A stretch of 64,000 nucleotides of DNA from Erinaceus europaeus (lineage: Eukaryota > Chordata > Mammalia > Eulipotyphla > Erinaceidae): NCBI RefSeq assembly GCF_950295315.1, contig NC_080175.1:67864302-67928301 (forward strand), read 5' to 3'. Position numbers and translations under genes: made by a program. The notes beneath the pieces were generated by a model. The model made no database searches. It saw only the letters and a program-made list of their open reading frames with translations, and was not told where the DNA came from. Below are positions 34,070-44,655 of this stretch, piece after piece (position 1 is the first letter of the stretch; each line of letters starts with the position of its first letter).

Positions 34070-34825
34070 AGGATTAGTTAGAGACAACTAAGAAAGAAGT
34101 AAGAGATCTCAAAAAAAGATTAAGAGATACTGGAAACAACAACAGAGACATATGGGATGACTTCAAAAGAAATAATACACTAATTATTGGCTTACCAGAG
34201 GAAGAAAGAGGGAGGGGAATAAAGCATTCTTCAGGACCTAATAGCTGAGAACTTCTCTAGTCTAGACAATATAAAAGACATACAGGTTGAAGAAGCCCAG
34301 AGGGTCCCAAACAGAATTAACCCAGAATTAAAGACAGCAAGACACATCATATTTAGAATGAGAAGGAATAAAGAGAAAGAAAGGATCCTGAAGGCTGCAA
34401 GAGAAAAACAAAGAGTCACCTACAGAGGAAAACCCATAAGATTAGCAGCAGACTCCTCCACGCAAACACTACAGGCCAGAAAAGAATAATGGCAAGATAT
34501 CCATCGAGTGCTCAATGAGAAGGACTTTCAACCAAGAATACTGTATCCTGCTAGACCGTCATTCAGACTAGATGGAGGCATCAAAACCTTCTCAGACAAG
34601 CAACAGTTGAAAGGATCAACTATTACCAAGCCTGCCCTGAAAGAAGTTCTGAAAGATCTCCTATAAACAGACCACCGTAAATAGGCCATATAACAGAATA
34701 CTCTAAAACTCTACAAGAATGGCGTTAAAATATCTTCAGTCTTTGATCTCAATAAATGTTAATGGCCTGAATTCACTGATTAAAAGGCACAGAGTAGGAA
34801 GATGGATCAGAAAACACAACCCAAC
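34070..34825 (+). mobile_element. L1 fragment spanning ORF1 end, spacer and ORF2 start
   Basis: The text AAACACTACAGGCCAGAAAA, ACTGTATCCTGCTAGACC and CTCAGACAAGCAACAG matches the ORF1/inter-ORF part of mammalian L1. An ATG at 34719 opens SLISINVNGLNSLIKRHR, the N-terminus of the ORF2 endonuclease, which stops after about 40 codons when the element is cut off. It is an internal L1 piece, not a 3' end. Confidence 0.75.
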
Positions 34826-34829
34826 AACA

Positions 34830-34937
34830 GACACTCCTCCAGTGATGTGGTTCTCCCATGTGGTGCTAGGGCTCAAACCTGGGCCTTTGGCATGGCAAGG
34901 CACTTGGCCCACACTGCCAGCTATCTTCCCAGTCCTC
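34830..34937 (-). mobile_element. SINE D-like remnant
   Basis: TGGTGCTAGGGCTCAAACC and GCCAGCTATCTTCCCAG. Confidence 0.55.
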
Positions 34938-35092
34938 CAAAATGTTACTTTTATTTAAAAACTTAGTCTTTCACATGACATTTGCCCATTCTCGCTTTTC
35001 TACAAAGGGATTTTTCATTTTTTGTCATATATGTATGTGTGTGTGTGTATATGTTTATATATAACATATCAGCATATATATTATATATATGC

Positions 35093-35504
35093 ACTTTTTC
35101 TTTTTTCTTTACTTGAGCATCACTGATCTCTGGTTTATGGTATACTAGGGATTGATTGTGAGAATTCAGAGCCTCAGGTATGAAAGTTTTTTGAGGAAGT
35201 CGGGCAGTAGCGCAGTGGGTTAAGCAGAGCAAAGTGCCAGGACCGGCATAAGGATCTCATTTTGAGCTTCCAGCTCCCCACCTGCAGGGGAGTCACTTCA
35301 CAAGCAGTGAAAGGTCAACAGGTGTCTGTCTTTCTCTCCCCCTCTCTGTCTTCCCCTCCTCTCTCCATTTCTCTCTGTCCTATCCAGCAACAATGACAAC
35401 AATAATAACTAAAACATAAAACAAGAGCAACAAAAGGGAGTAAATAAATATTTTTTAAAAAGAAATTTTTTTGCATAACCTCTATGCTGCCTCCCAACCC
35501 CTTC
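35093..35504 (-). mobile_element. SINE C hosting a SINE A
   Basis: CATCACTGATCTCTGGTTTATGG to CAGGTATGAAAG, then after the insert GCATAACCTCTATGCTGCC. A TA/TG tract precedes it (35025-35090). Confidence 0.8.
35193..35461 (+). mobile_element. SINE A nested in SINE C
   Basis: GAAAGTTTTTTG / GAAATTTTTTTG flank it (35181-35192, 35462-35473). Confidence 0.88.
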
Positions 35505-35526
35505 ATTTTATTTTCTTTCAAAATAG

Positions 35527-35681
35527 GTAACAACAGTCACCAGGTTTCTACAACAAAGGATCTGAAAACAGCCAGTGATAAGCATCCTGCTCCATCATTA
35601 CAGCCAATGTTAAACCGCTTGACAGACATTCTTTCTTCAAATAAATCTAGTAGCCTTGTAACAAGAGCAAGAAGGGGTTAA
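35527..35681 (+). other. Terminal-exon-like open frame, unidentified
   Basis: After a T-rich tract ending AAAATAG (35520-35526) a frame stays open for 51 codons to TAA at 35679-35681: NNSHQVSTTKDLKTASDK, then APSLQPMLNRLTDILSSN and KSSSLVTRARRG. The composition (Ser/Thr/Lys-rich, little low complexity) is more protein-like than its surroundings and is not any repeat family seen here. A nested SINE pair ends only 22 bp before the acceptor. No obvious poly(A) signal follows nearby. It could be a real last exon, a decayed exon or chance. Confidence 0.3.
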
Positions 35682-35974
35682 AATTATCAAGGAGAAAGCT
35701 CTAATTAACATCAGGTTTAGATAATCTCATAATGTATACTTATTTCGGGATTTGAAATTGGTTTTATTTCAAGTTGCTATTTCCTCTCAGAAGTAGTACA
35801 GGACCCAAACCTTATCTTTTTCTTCTCTTTTTCTCTGAAGTTTTATTGGTCCAAAATTTTACCCTGTTAGTTCTATTACCACTTATATCATGAGGGGGTG
35901 GGAGTATGCCTTGAAGGAGGGGTTGGAAGAAGAAAAATCACATCTATTTCTGGGCTTATTAGAATCAGTCTTTT
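35682..35974. other. Unique, no gene seen
   Basis: Possible downstream sequence of the unidentified exon-like frame ending at 35681. Confidence 0.4.
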
Positions 35975-36130
35975 GGGAACTGGGTGGTGGTAGACCCAGT
36001 AGCATGGACACATTATAGTGTAAAAGGACCTGGGTTCAAGCCCCTGGTCCCCACCTGTAGGAGGGAAACTTCACAGGTGCCTATCTATATAAGCTCCCCC
36101 TTCCCTCTCAATTTCTCTGTCTCTATCCAA
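35975..36130 (+). mobile_element. SINE B
   Basis: GGTTCAAGCCCCTGGTCCCC. Body shortened. Confidence 0.82.
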
Positions 36131-36180
36131 AAATAAGCTTTTATTTTGTATTCTATGATTATATATGCATATACAGAGTA

Positions 36181-36185
<5 letters not shown>

Positions 36186-36262
<77 letters not shown>
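36186..36262. repeat. (TA)n(GA)n microsatellite
   Basis: Adjacent TA and GA runs; an inverted SINE D remnant follows to 36376. Confidence 0.97.
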
Positions 36263-36267
<5 letters not shown>

Positions 36268-36424
36268 GTGGAGATGCCAAAGAGCCACTTCAGTACATGT
36301 AGCAGCACTGGGACTAAATCAAAAACCTTAGGCTTGCAAGTCCTGTACTCTACCAACTAAGCATTTTCCCCATCTAGTAGAATAACTCTTAATTGAAGAG
36401 CCTAGCTTTCTAAAAATGAGAAAT

Positions 36425-36600
36425 AGTATTGCACCAAAGTAAAAGACTGGGGTGGGGTGTGTGTGGGGGGGAAGAATACAGGTCCAAAAAGGATGACAGA
36501 GGACCTACTGGGGGTTGTATTGTTATGTGGAAAACTTGGAAATGTTATGCAAGTATAAACTATTGTATTTACTGTTCAACGCATAAAAGAAAAAGAAAAA
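36425..36600 (+). mobile_element. L1-3 end (GCACCAAAG type)
   Basis: ATTGCACCAAAGTAAAAGAC, GGATGACAGAGGACCTACTG. Confidence 0.8.
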
Positions 36601-37354
36601 AAGAAAGTGCTTATATACCTTTAAACTGGGTATGGCATGCTTTGATTGGTTATGGGGTGGTTTTGGAAAAGATCCTTTTTTATTGGTTACAAGGTGCACC
36701 AATCAGGTAAGACAAAGGATGAGGTGGACTGGCCACATTCCACACCCAATCCAGACTGTCAAGATACAAGTACATACAATATAGTTAGCAAAAAGATTCA
36801 ACCGGATTAGTTACATTTCTAGTCCCCTAGGTTTGCTGAAATGCAGGAACAGTGGATCCTCGCCTGTCTGTCCTTCATAGAACTGGGGAACATTTTCAGT
36901 AATCAAAAAAAAAAAAAGGAAAAAATAAATAAAATGAGAAATAAGAACTAAATCAAGCACATAAAATCTGGAGGTGTTGCTGCTGTGCTCTCAGGATCCC
37001 TGATATGAGTGGAGAATCACTAGTTAATTCAAGAAATAGAAACTGCTTGTGCAATAATTTGCTCAGTATAACCATAATGCCAAGTCATTATTCAAGAAAA
37101 TAAATATGTGTTTGGAGATTCCATAATGAAGAAGTAAAGAAATAGTGAAACTGACAAACCGACAGATTTTTAAAAGAAAACAACCCAGGTGCTGGGAACT
37201 TGTTTATTTAAGAAAAGGAAAGCTAAATCAGACAATGCCCTTAGCAGGAAGTTTGCAGGCTGCCAGTCAATGTTAAGGGTCTGTGCTAGTGTGCGCCCTC
37301 TAGTGGCTCTCCTGAATACTGCACCAGATGGGACAGGACTCCAACAGTTTTCTT
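36601..37354. other. Unique, no gene seen
   Basis: Two ATTGGTTA and one CCAATCAG motif lie at 36640-36715, which could be an LTR or promoter relic, but no boundaries are visible. Confidence 0.35.
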
Positions 37355-37576
37355 TTTCTAATTTTTTAAAAATCTTATTTATTTATTGGATAGAGACAGC
37401 CAGAAATAAAGATGGAAGGGGGATAGAGAGGAAGAGAGGCAGAGAGACACCTGAAACACTGCTTCATCACTCGCAAAGCCTTCCCCCCTGCAAGTGGGAA
37501 CTGGGGGCTCCAACCCAGGCCCTTGGTGCGTTGTAACATATGTGCTCAACTAGGTGCGCCACCACCTGGCCCCCAA
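37355..37576 (-). mobile_element. SINE B
   Basis: CACTGCTTCATCACTCGC and GTGCGCCACCACCTGGCCCC. Confidence 0.9.
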
Positions 37577-37621
37577 AATTTCTAACACAGCCAAAGGTTT
37601 TAGCTTTATTGTGACTACTTT

Positions 37622-37733
37622 TAACCAGAGCACTGCTCAGTTCTGGCTTATGGTGGTGCTGGGGAATGAACCTGGGACTTTGGAGCCTCAGGCAGGAGAG
37701 TTTCTTTGCATAGCCATTACGCTATCTACTCCC
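37622..37733 (-). mobile_element. SINE C
   Basis: CAGAGCACTGCTCAGTTCTGG. 37734-38355 is unique, no gene seen. Confidence 0.9.
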
Positions 37734-38359
37734 TTTTTGTCTTCCAAATACAGAATTCGAAAGGCAGAAGTTTCTTTAGCTTCCAAGAAGAGAACTGAGA
37801 CCTCCAGGCCTGGGGCTCCCTCTTGCTGGCACTGTGCTAGGAAGGAAACACACAAGCAGTTCTCCTGATGCTGCTGAAATAGCAACCTCATCCTGTATTT
37901 TCCTCCTGAGGTCTCCTGCTGTGCTTGCATTCAAAGGACAGAGAAAAGAGTGTTGAATTTCTCTGGATCTCAGGAAGCACTTGCAGTAGTCACAGTCCTA
38001 ATGTTTTTGAGCTGTGTGTCCTTCGCTTGGTAGTTTGGGCTCCTGAGTTCTAGCCTCTCTGTTCCCTCTGCCCTGATGACACCCCCCCCACCAGTGAAGG
38101 TCAGTGAAACCCAAATAAAAAGTGTGAGGATGTGCTGAGCCTGTGCAGACATGAGGCGCCGGCCTTAGTACTCGCCCCAGAAAAGTAGAAATAACTTTTC
38201 CTCACTCAGAGGACTGAGAATCAATTACTTCCACTTAGAAATGGCATATAGATATGCAGTGCCAGGAACTGGACCAAGACGTCACACCTATGAGGTGTGT
38301 TACAGGTCACTACTAGGCTGTTGCCTTTGCTTCATGATCCGGAGGAATTAACATAGGCG

Positions 38360-38590
38360 GTCAAGTGGTGGTGCACCTGCTGTGTGTGTGTTACAAAGCA
38401 TATGTGTTACAAAGCTCAAAGACCCAGGTTCAAGTCCCCAGTAACCCAACTGTAGGGGGGGCAGCTTCTCAAGTAGTGAAGCAGTGCTACAGGTGTGTCT
38501 CTTTTTCTCTGTTTTCTATCTGTTTGTCTCTACTTCCCCCTCAGTTTCTCTCTGTCACTATCTAAAATAAATAAATAATCTTAAAATTAA
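38360..38590 (+). mobile_element. SINE B
   Basis: TGGTGGTGCACCTGCTG with a short duplication of TGTGTTACAAAGC, GGTTCAAGTCCCCAG. Confidence 0.85.
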
Positions 38591-38595
38591 CAACG

Positions 38596-38682
38596 ATGGA
38601 GGAGACCGCATAATGGTTATGCTAAAAAAAAACTTTCATGCCTGAGGCTCCAGAGTCCCAGGTTCAATCCCTGCATCATGTC
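38596..38682 (+). mobile_element. SINE C remnant
   Basis: ACCGCATAATGGTTATGC, CCCAGGTTCAATCCCTGC. Confidence 0.7.
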
Positions 38683-39270
38683 ATATCTGTGAGAATGTCC
38701 CAAATCAACAAGACAGGAAATAACAGGTGTTGGCAAGGTTGTGGAGAAAAAAGGGCTCTGCTGGCCTGCTGGTGGGAATGCAAATTGGTACAACCCTTTT
38801 GGAAAACTGTATGGAAAGTTATTAAATGAAAATGAAATTACCTTGTAATATCACTCTTGGGCATTTATCCAACACTCAAACAGTAGTTGGAAGGGACATA
38901 TGTTTCTCTACGTTCATAGCTATATTATCCACAGTAGCCAACGAGTGATGGATGCAGTCTAAATGCCCATCGGCAGATGACTGGCTAAAAAAGTTGTAGG
39001 ACATATATTCTATAGAATACTAGTCCTCAATCCACAAATGATGATTTTGTGTCTTTTGGGACAAAATGGATGAAACTGGAGGTGATTATGCTTAGCAAAA
39101 CAGATAAAGAGATGAAAGACAACGACTGAATGATTTTACTCATATGTGGGTTCTAGAGAGCTGATATATAGGAACTTGAAAAAAAAAAAAAAACAGAGAA
39201 GCAAGCAAACTTACTTTGTGAGAACCATGGTGGTTATCTTTAATCATATACTTAACCCAGTATAATCACA
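38683..39270 (+). mobile_element. L1 3' region (old)
   Basis: GGTTGTGGAGAAAAAAGGGC, CTGGTGGGAATGCAAATTGG, GGACAAAATGGATGAAACTG. Confidence 0.8.
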
Positions 39271-39274
39271 AATA

Positions 39275-39400
39275 AAGAGAGAGAGAAAAAGTGAGACATT
39301 ATAGTACTAGAGCTTCCCCCAGTGCTATGGTACTTACATGTGGTACTGGGGTTTAAATATGGGTCATCTTCATAGCATTGTATGCATCCTATGTGGCCCC
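39275..39400 (-). mobile_element. SINE D-like remnant
   Basis: AGCTTCCCCCAGTGCTATGG, TGGTACTGGGGTTTAAATATG. Confidence 0.55.
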
Positions 39401-39404
39401 GTTA

Positions 39405-39590
39405 TTTTTTTTTTGAACAATAGTTTTTTAATGTATACTAGTGAGAGATAGAAATAGAAGAAATAGAAGCTCCAGGGCTCTGCTCAGCTATGACTTATGG
39501 TGGTGCTGGGAATTGAACCTGGAACCTCAGCGTCTCAGGCATGATAGTCTATTTGTAGAGCCATTATGTTTTTTCCCTAAACCACAGAGT
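39405..39590 (-). mobile_element. SINE C
   Basis: CTCAGCTATGACTTATGGTGG, GGGAATTGAACCTGG. Confidence 0.85.
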
Positions 39591-39591
39591 A

Positions 39592-39601
39592 GTTTATTTT
39601 T

Positions 39602-39632
<31 letters not shown>

Positions 39633-39828
39633 GTAAGGTAGAGACACAGAGAAGCTGAGAAGGAAGGGGGTGATAGAGATGGAGAGATACAGAGAGACAC
39701 CTGCATCTCTACTTCATCACTCATGAAGCATTTCCCCTGCAGGTGGGGACAAAGTACTTGAACCTGGGTCCTTGTGTGCTGTAATGTGTGTGCTTAACCA
39801 GGTACACCATCACCTGGCCCCCCAAACA
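39592..39828 (-). mobile_element. SINE B
   Basis: (TTTA)n tail, CCTGCAGGTGGGGACAAAG, GGTACACCATCACCTGGCCC. 39829-39969 is unique. Confidence 0.9.
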
Positions 39829-39969
39829 GTAGTTTATATCACTTAGAACAGAAAAGTCTAAAAATAAAATTTTTTATTTAAAAAGAAAACTATAAAATCA
39901 TTTCGTAAAATGGAAATCATGGTTGCTTTTACTATTTCAACTATATGTTTCAACTATACTGTAAAATTA

Positions 39970-40140
39970 TTGGTTATTTTATTAGAATCATCATTATTAT
40001 TGATAGGCTAGAGAGAAATTGAAAGAGGTGGGGGAGAGAGAGGGAGAGAAATAGAAACACACCCACAGGCCTGCTTTACTGCTCTTGAGGCTTCCCCTTA
40101 TCAGTGGAGATTGGGGGTAGGAACAGTGCTCTTGGTGAGA
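39970..40140 (-). mobile_element. SINE B, head missing
   Basis: GATAGGCTAGAGAGAAATTG and CAGGCCTGCTTTACTGC. Confidence 0.7.
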
Positions 40141-41045
40141 GGGGGGAGAGAGAGATGAAACTCCTGTAATAGATAGATCATGAGTAATTGGGTCATGCAG
40201 TTTTGGAGACTGAGTTCTTGCCAGAGCAACCTTTGGCAAGTTGAAGAAGCAAGAAAGTCAGTGGGACAGGCCTAGTCTAAATCCAAAGGCCTGAAATCCA
40301 GGACAAGTAATGCAGCAAGTCCAGGTCCAAGTCCAATGTCAATGTCAATGTCAATGTCAGAAGAAGACTAAGGAGCCAGCTCTCCATTTGCCAGTCACAG
40401 GGAAGGCTATTTCTTATTCATGGGTCTGACAGAACGTTTGCCCTATTTGGGTCTTTAGTGGATAAAATGAGATCCACCTTACTTTAGAGAGAGCAATCTG
40501 CTCTCCTCTGTCCACCAATTCCAATGTTAATCTCATCCAAAATCACCCTCACAGATGGACCCAGAACATACTTTAATCGAATGAATGTCTGGCTTCTGTG
40601 ATACTGTCAACTTGCCACATTAATTAATCATTACAAGTTGTTTCAACAGATTCTGCTCCATTGTCCAAAATTACCAACACACCTCCTAAAGTTGGAGTTT
40701 GGGATCTGGAAAGAAGATTAGACAGACAGACTTGGGCATTAAATTGATCTGGATTAAACCTTGTGCCCCTCTCCCCACCACAGTCTCGCTGCGTGAATCT
40801 CAGTGAACTAATGAACCTCTCAGTTTTTCACTCACAAAGGATGAACCATTGCAGACAACTAGGGAAAAAATATCTGTAGCAAGCTTATCACATACACAAA
40901 CAGTTAATACTCTTCCTATTGTCATTAGTGTTTCCTTCAGGATTTACATGACATTATCCCAAAAGTCAATTTTCTTACATTTAAAAATTTTCGGTGGTGT
41001 GGAAAGAGCTTTTTGTAGATGGAAGATGGATCAGAGTAGTGCTTT
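40141..41045. other. Unique, no gene seen
   Basis: A 6-bp tandem repeat TGTCAA lies at 40337-40358. No coding signal. Confidence 0.45.
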
Positions 41046-41051
41046 GAATGT

Positions 41052-41243
41052 AATATACTTTTTATCTATTTTTTATTTGATAGGACAGAGAGAAATTGAG
41101 AGGAGAAGGGGAGATAGAGAGAAAAAGAGGTACCTGAACACTTGCTTCACTGCTTGTGAAGCTTCCCCCCTGCAGGTGAGGACCAGGGCTTTGAACCTGG
41201 ATCCTTGTGTATGATGACATTTGTGCCACCACCTGGTCCTCAA
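41052..41243 (-). mobile_element. SINE B
   Basis: AATGTAAT.CTTTTT-like flanks; GTGCCACCACCTGGTCC head. Confidence 0.85.
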
Positions 41244-41329
41244 ATGTAATCTTTTTACGATATTAAAATGTTTAAACCACTGAGGCATATCAACAACTTC
41301 AAATTGAGTTTAGAAAAGCAGATCGGGTC

Positions 41330-41522
41330 ACGAGGACCAGTGAGAATAGCTCACTGGAATGGTGCACTGCTACGTCCTCATATGAGGGTCCCAGGTTCAA
41401 GCCTGGCCCTCACTGCATTGAAGGAAACTTCAGAGCTGAGGTCTCTTCCCCAACCCCCCACCCCCGTCTTCTGTCTCTATCTAAAACAAAACAAAACAAA
41501 ACAAAACAAACAAACAAAAAAG
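41330..41522 (+). mobile_element. SINE D-like with (AAAAC)n tail
   Basis: AGAATAGCTCACTGGAATGG, CCCAGGTTCAAGCCTGGCC, tail 41485-41520. Confidence 0.75.
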
Positions 41523-42104
41523 GAAGGGAGGATATCAACATCTGAGAAGTGCCATAGTTGCTAGTCTGCACTTGGATGTGGAGTCAGACATCTGAGGTGC
41601 TCAGCGGTCTGGGTTGTCCCAAACCTGAGCAGGTGAACCAAGGAGGAAAGGAGAGCACCTCTCCACTGGCAGACAGCAAGGTGAGTACTCTCTCTTGTTT
41701 ACAGCACTCTCCCCCTATTAGGTCAAACCCCTCTGGAGACTGGAGAAAAACATGGTGTGGAAATGACTCCGAGGACATTTTAATCTTCCTGTGCTGTTTG
41801 GGGCGCACACTCATTATGGCCCCAGTGAAAAGGACAAATGTTGACTACTAGGACAGATAGAAAGAACATTGCTGATCACGCTATCCTGGCATCCCACCCA
41901 CCCTGAGGAAACCTGAAACAAACAATCCAGCCTCTGTGTTGACTGGCCAGAGACAGCCTTCCAGGAGCTCTTCCTGGAGCAGCTGCTGGAAGAATGGGGG
42001 AGGGGCACAGTTGACCTTAGGAAGCGGTGATTGTTCTGCTTCTCAGTGACCTTTGTTTTCTATTTTTGTGCTATGTATCTCCTCTCCTGTACAAATTTTT
42101 ATTG
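41523..42104. other. Unique, no gene seen
   Basis: Contains frames up to 97 codons but no consistent splice or homology signal. Confidence 0.45.
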
Positions 42105-42186
42105 TTGGATTGTCAAAAAAGGTCATGATGCATTTTTTGCATAGCATAGCATAGCAGAAAAATACATGATTTTTCTGACAGCCTCA
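42105..42186. mobile_element. Mariner-like MITE, copy 1
   Basis: About 80 bp form an imperfect palindrome: TTGTCAAAAAAGGTCATGATG on the left is mirrored by CATGATTTTTCTGACAG on the right. Copies at 48628 and 61531 share the pattern TTGTCAGAAAAGTCATGATG. The centre carries repeated GCATA. Terminal sequences resemble mariner-type inverted repeats. Confidence 0.65.
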
Positions 42187-42221
42187 TACATACCTCCCTC
42201 CTTGTGTGTTTGTTTCTTTTC

Positions 42222-42345
42222 TCCTTTCCTCTCCTCTCCTCTCCTCTCCTCTCCTCTCCTCTCCTCTCCTCTCCTCTCCTCTCCTCTCCTCTCCTCTCCT
42301 CCCCCCCTCCCCTCCCCTCCCCTCCCATCCCCTTCCCTTCCCTCT
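42222..42345. repeat. (CCTCT)n polypyrimidine microsatellite
   Basis: About 15 CTCCT units, then CCCCT units. Confidence 0.98.
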
Positions 42346-42349
42346 TTTT

Positions 42350-42588
42350 TTCAATAAAGAATTGTTTTATTTATTTTTCCCTTTTGTTGCCCTTGTTGCT
42401 TTATTGTTGTAGTTATTATTGATGTCATCGTTGTTGAATAAGACAGAGAGAAATGGAAAGAGGAGGGGAAGACAGATCAGGAGAGAAAGATAGACATCTG
42501 CAGACCTGCTTCACCGCCTATGAAGTGACTCCCCTGCAGGTGGGAAGCCGGGGACTTGAACCAGGATCCTTATGCAGGTCCTTGCGCT
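42350..42588 (-). mobile_element. SINE A lacking the first 40 bp
   Basis: Inverted copy that stops at GCAGGTCCTTGCGCT. 42589-43090 is unique with (GAAT)n at 42992-43013. Confidence 0.9.
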
Positions 42589-43097
42589 ATATCATTCTAT
42601 AGTTGGAGTTGATATATATTATGAATGATGAGTTGATATTTTTATCTCGGGGTATATTTGGGTTTTAAAGATGGCAATTATAGAGCTTTACCCAACATAG
42701 AGGTATATATCCTGCAACAACTGTATCCATTCCTGTCTCGACCAAGTATTAGTACCTACACATTTAGAGTCCCCTGTAAAATTAGGACAATAAAAATCAC
42801 ATTCTAAGGTGAACAAGGCATGAACAACCTCTTGACAATCCATGCATTATTATAAATATTTGGGTATTTGTCCTAATTACATTAGCATCATTAATTTTTC
42901 CATTTACTCCATGAAGTTGTAAGCTTCTGAGAGCCTGAGGGAGACTTGTTCACCAGTGAGCCCAGGTGGAAGAGGATTGCACGTCTATTTATTGAATGAA
43001 TGAATGAATGAATGACCACGGGAAAGTGAGTATGAAGCTCCAATATTTAGTCCCTCTCTGCCTGACTAGTCCTCATGGGCCATAGAAAAAAAATGTA

Positions 43098-43310
43098 GTG
43101 TGTCCAGGTGGTGGCTAATCTGGTTTAGCGCACAAATTACAGTACTCAAAGTCCGGGGGTTCAAGCCTCTGGGTCCTACCTGTAGAGGAAAATCTTTGCG
43201 AGTGGTGAAGCAGTGTTGCAGATGTCTCTCTGTCTCTTTCCCTATCACCTCCTTCCTTCTCGATTTCTGGCTGTCTCTTGCCAATAAATAAATAGATAAT
43301 TTTTAAAACT
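43098..43310 (+). mobile_element. SINE B
   Basis: TGTCCAGGTGGTGGCTAATC, GTTCAAGCCTCTGGG. Confidence 0.88.
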
Positions 43311-43315
43311 TTTAA

Positions 43316-43549
43316 AAAATATTTATTTATTCCCTTTTGTTGCCCTTGTTTTGTTGTTGTAGTTATTATTGTTGTTATTGATGTCGTCATTGTTAGATAG
43401 GACAGAGAGAAATGGAAAGAGGAGGGGAAGACAGAGGGGGAGAGAAAGGCAGACACTTGCAGACCTGCTTCACCGCGTGTGAAGTGACTCCCCTGCAGGT
43501 GGGGAGCCAGGGGCTTGAACCGGGATCCTTATGCAGGTCCTTGCACTTA
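43316..43549 (-). mobile_element. SINE A lacking the first 40 bp, with target duplication
   Basis: TAGATAATTTTTAAAA before and TAGATAATTTTTTTAAAA after. Stops at GCAGGTCCTTGCACTT, as at 42588. 43570-43795 is unique. Confidence 0.9.
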
Positions 43550-43799
43550 AGTAGATAATTTTTTTAAAATGAAAGTTGAAAAAAAAAGGAAAACAATGTA
43601 GTTCTCTGTCTTGACTGACATACAGACTAAGCATTTATGTGACATTTTCATTTATGTAATTGTGACAGCTAGAAATTATGAACTTCCCTTTAGGCCATCT
43701 TAAGCCAAATTAGTCCCTAAAAGTGGGGAGGGGAGGCACACTTAATTATAACACTTACATTTAAAAGGAAAAGTTAGTAGCATTTATTTCTTTTCTTTT

Positions 43800-44005
43800 T
43801 TCTTTTTTAAAAAGTATCTTTATTGCTGGATAGTGACAGTCAGAAATTGAGAGGGATGGGGAAGATAGAAAGGGAGAGAGTCACCTGTAGCACTGCTTCA
43901 TCTTTTGCAAAGCTTTCTCCCTGCAGTTGGGAACCAGGGACTTGAACCCAGATCGTTGTGCACTGTAACACAGGCACTCAGCTGGGTGCGCCACCACCTG
44001 ACCCC
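43800..44005 (-). mobile_element. SINE B abutting the UBE2C tail
   Basis: GCTGGGTGCGCCACCACCTG head lies next to the retrocopy's T-run, suggesting insertion into its A-tail. Confidence 0.88.
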
Positions 44006-44008
44006 AGC

Positions 44009-44655
44009 TTTTTTTTTTCCCCAAGTAGTGACTTTACAAAACTGTTTTGAAAATACAGCTTAAGATACAGATCTATACAGTCACAAAGACTGTTCACACC
44101 ATCTAAGAGCAAAGCCAATAGGGGAGAGTGGTTGCCATAGTCAGGGCTCTTGACTGGAGACCTGCTCTGAGTAGGTTTCTCAAACGTGCTTCTGAGAGGT
44201 GGTGGGGTTCTCCCAGAGCTGGGCAGCATGTGTGTTCAGTGGGCTGTGGACATTTGGCTCTGTCAGCAGGTTCTGGATGGAGAGCAGGAAGGCCCTGCCG
44301 TCATACAGGGCAAACCAGTGTTCTTTCAAGATGTCCAGGCAGATGTTGCCCTGGGTGTCCACGCTGGGGTGGACAGCAGGTTGTAAGGAAGTTGCCTGTG
44401 GGTGTCTGGTAAAGGTAGCCCCTGGGGAAGTCCAGGGATGGAATGCCCACCCTCTTGAGCAGGCTGTGTGCTTCAAAAAAGCAGAAATGCCTTTGTCTCT
44501 CCAGCCATCATCAGGTTCTTTAGTTTCTGAAGGAACCTCCAGGCCACAGGGCCCTGGGCAAGAAGCCTGCTGGGCTGGGCTTTTCTGTGGCCTGTGGTAG
44601 AGCCTGAAGCAACTAGTTTCCGGTTCCTGGTTCCTGGTTCCTGGAGGCACTGGAA
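44009..44655 (-). pseudogene. UBE2C: UBE2C processed pseudogene
   Basis: Minus-strand translation gives DTQGNICLDILKEHWFALYD, SIQNLLTEPNVHSPLNTHAA and QLWENP, clearly ubiquitin-conjugating enzyme E2 C (UBCH10, the anaphase-promoting-complex E2). The active-site Cys codon is kept at 44339-44341. Upstream, fragments matching RLQQELMTLMMSGDKGISAF are in two frames, and about 15-20 codons around FKWVGTIHGAAGTVYED are missing. A stop at 44180-44182 precedes the normal C-terminus, which is still readable as ETYSEQVSSQEP ending at 44141-44143. A 3'UTR-like stretch and a short A-run (T-run 44009-44019 on plus) follow, with no introns. It is dead by frameshifts, deletion and stop. The 5' end near the initiator region is at about 44650, where GGAACCA is repeated. 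No target duplication was found; a SINE abuts the tail. Confidence 0.88.

Noticed and set aside
36601..36780. CCAAT-like motifs suggesting an LTR or promoter
   Set aside because: No termini, TATA/poly(A) pairing or flanking duplication could be found.
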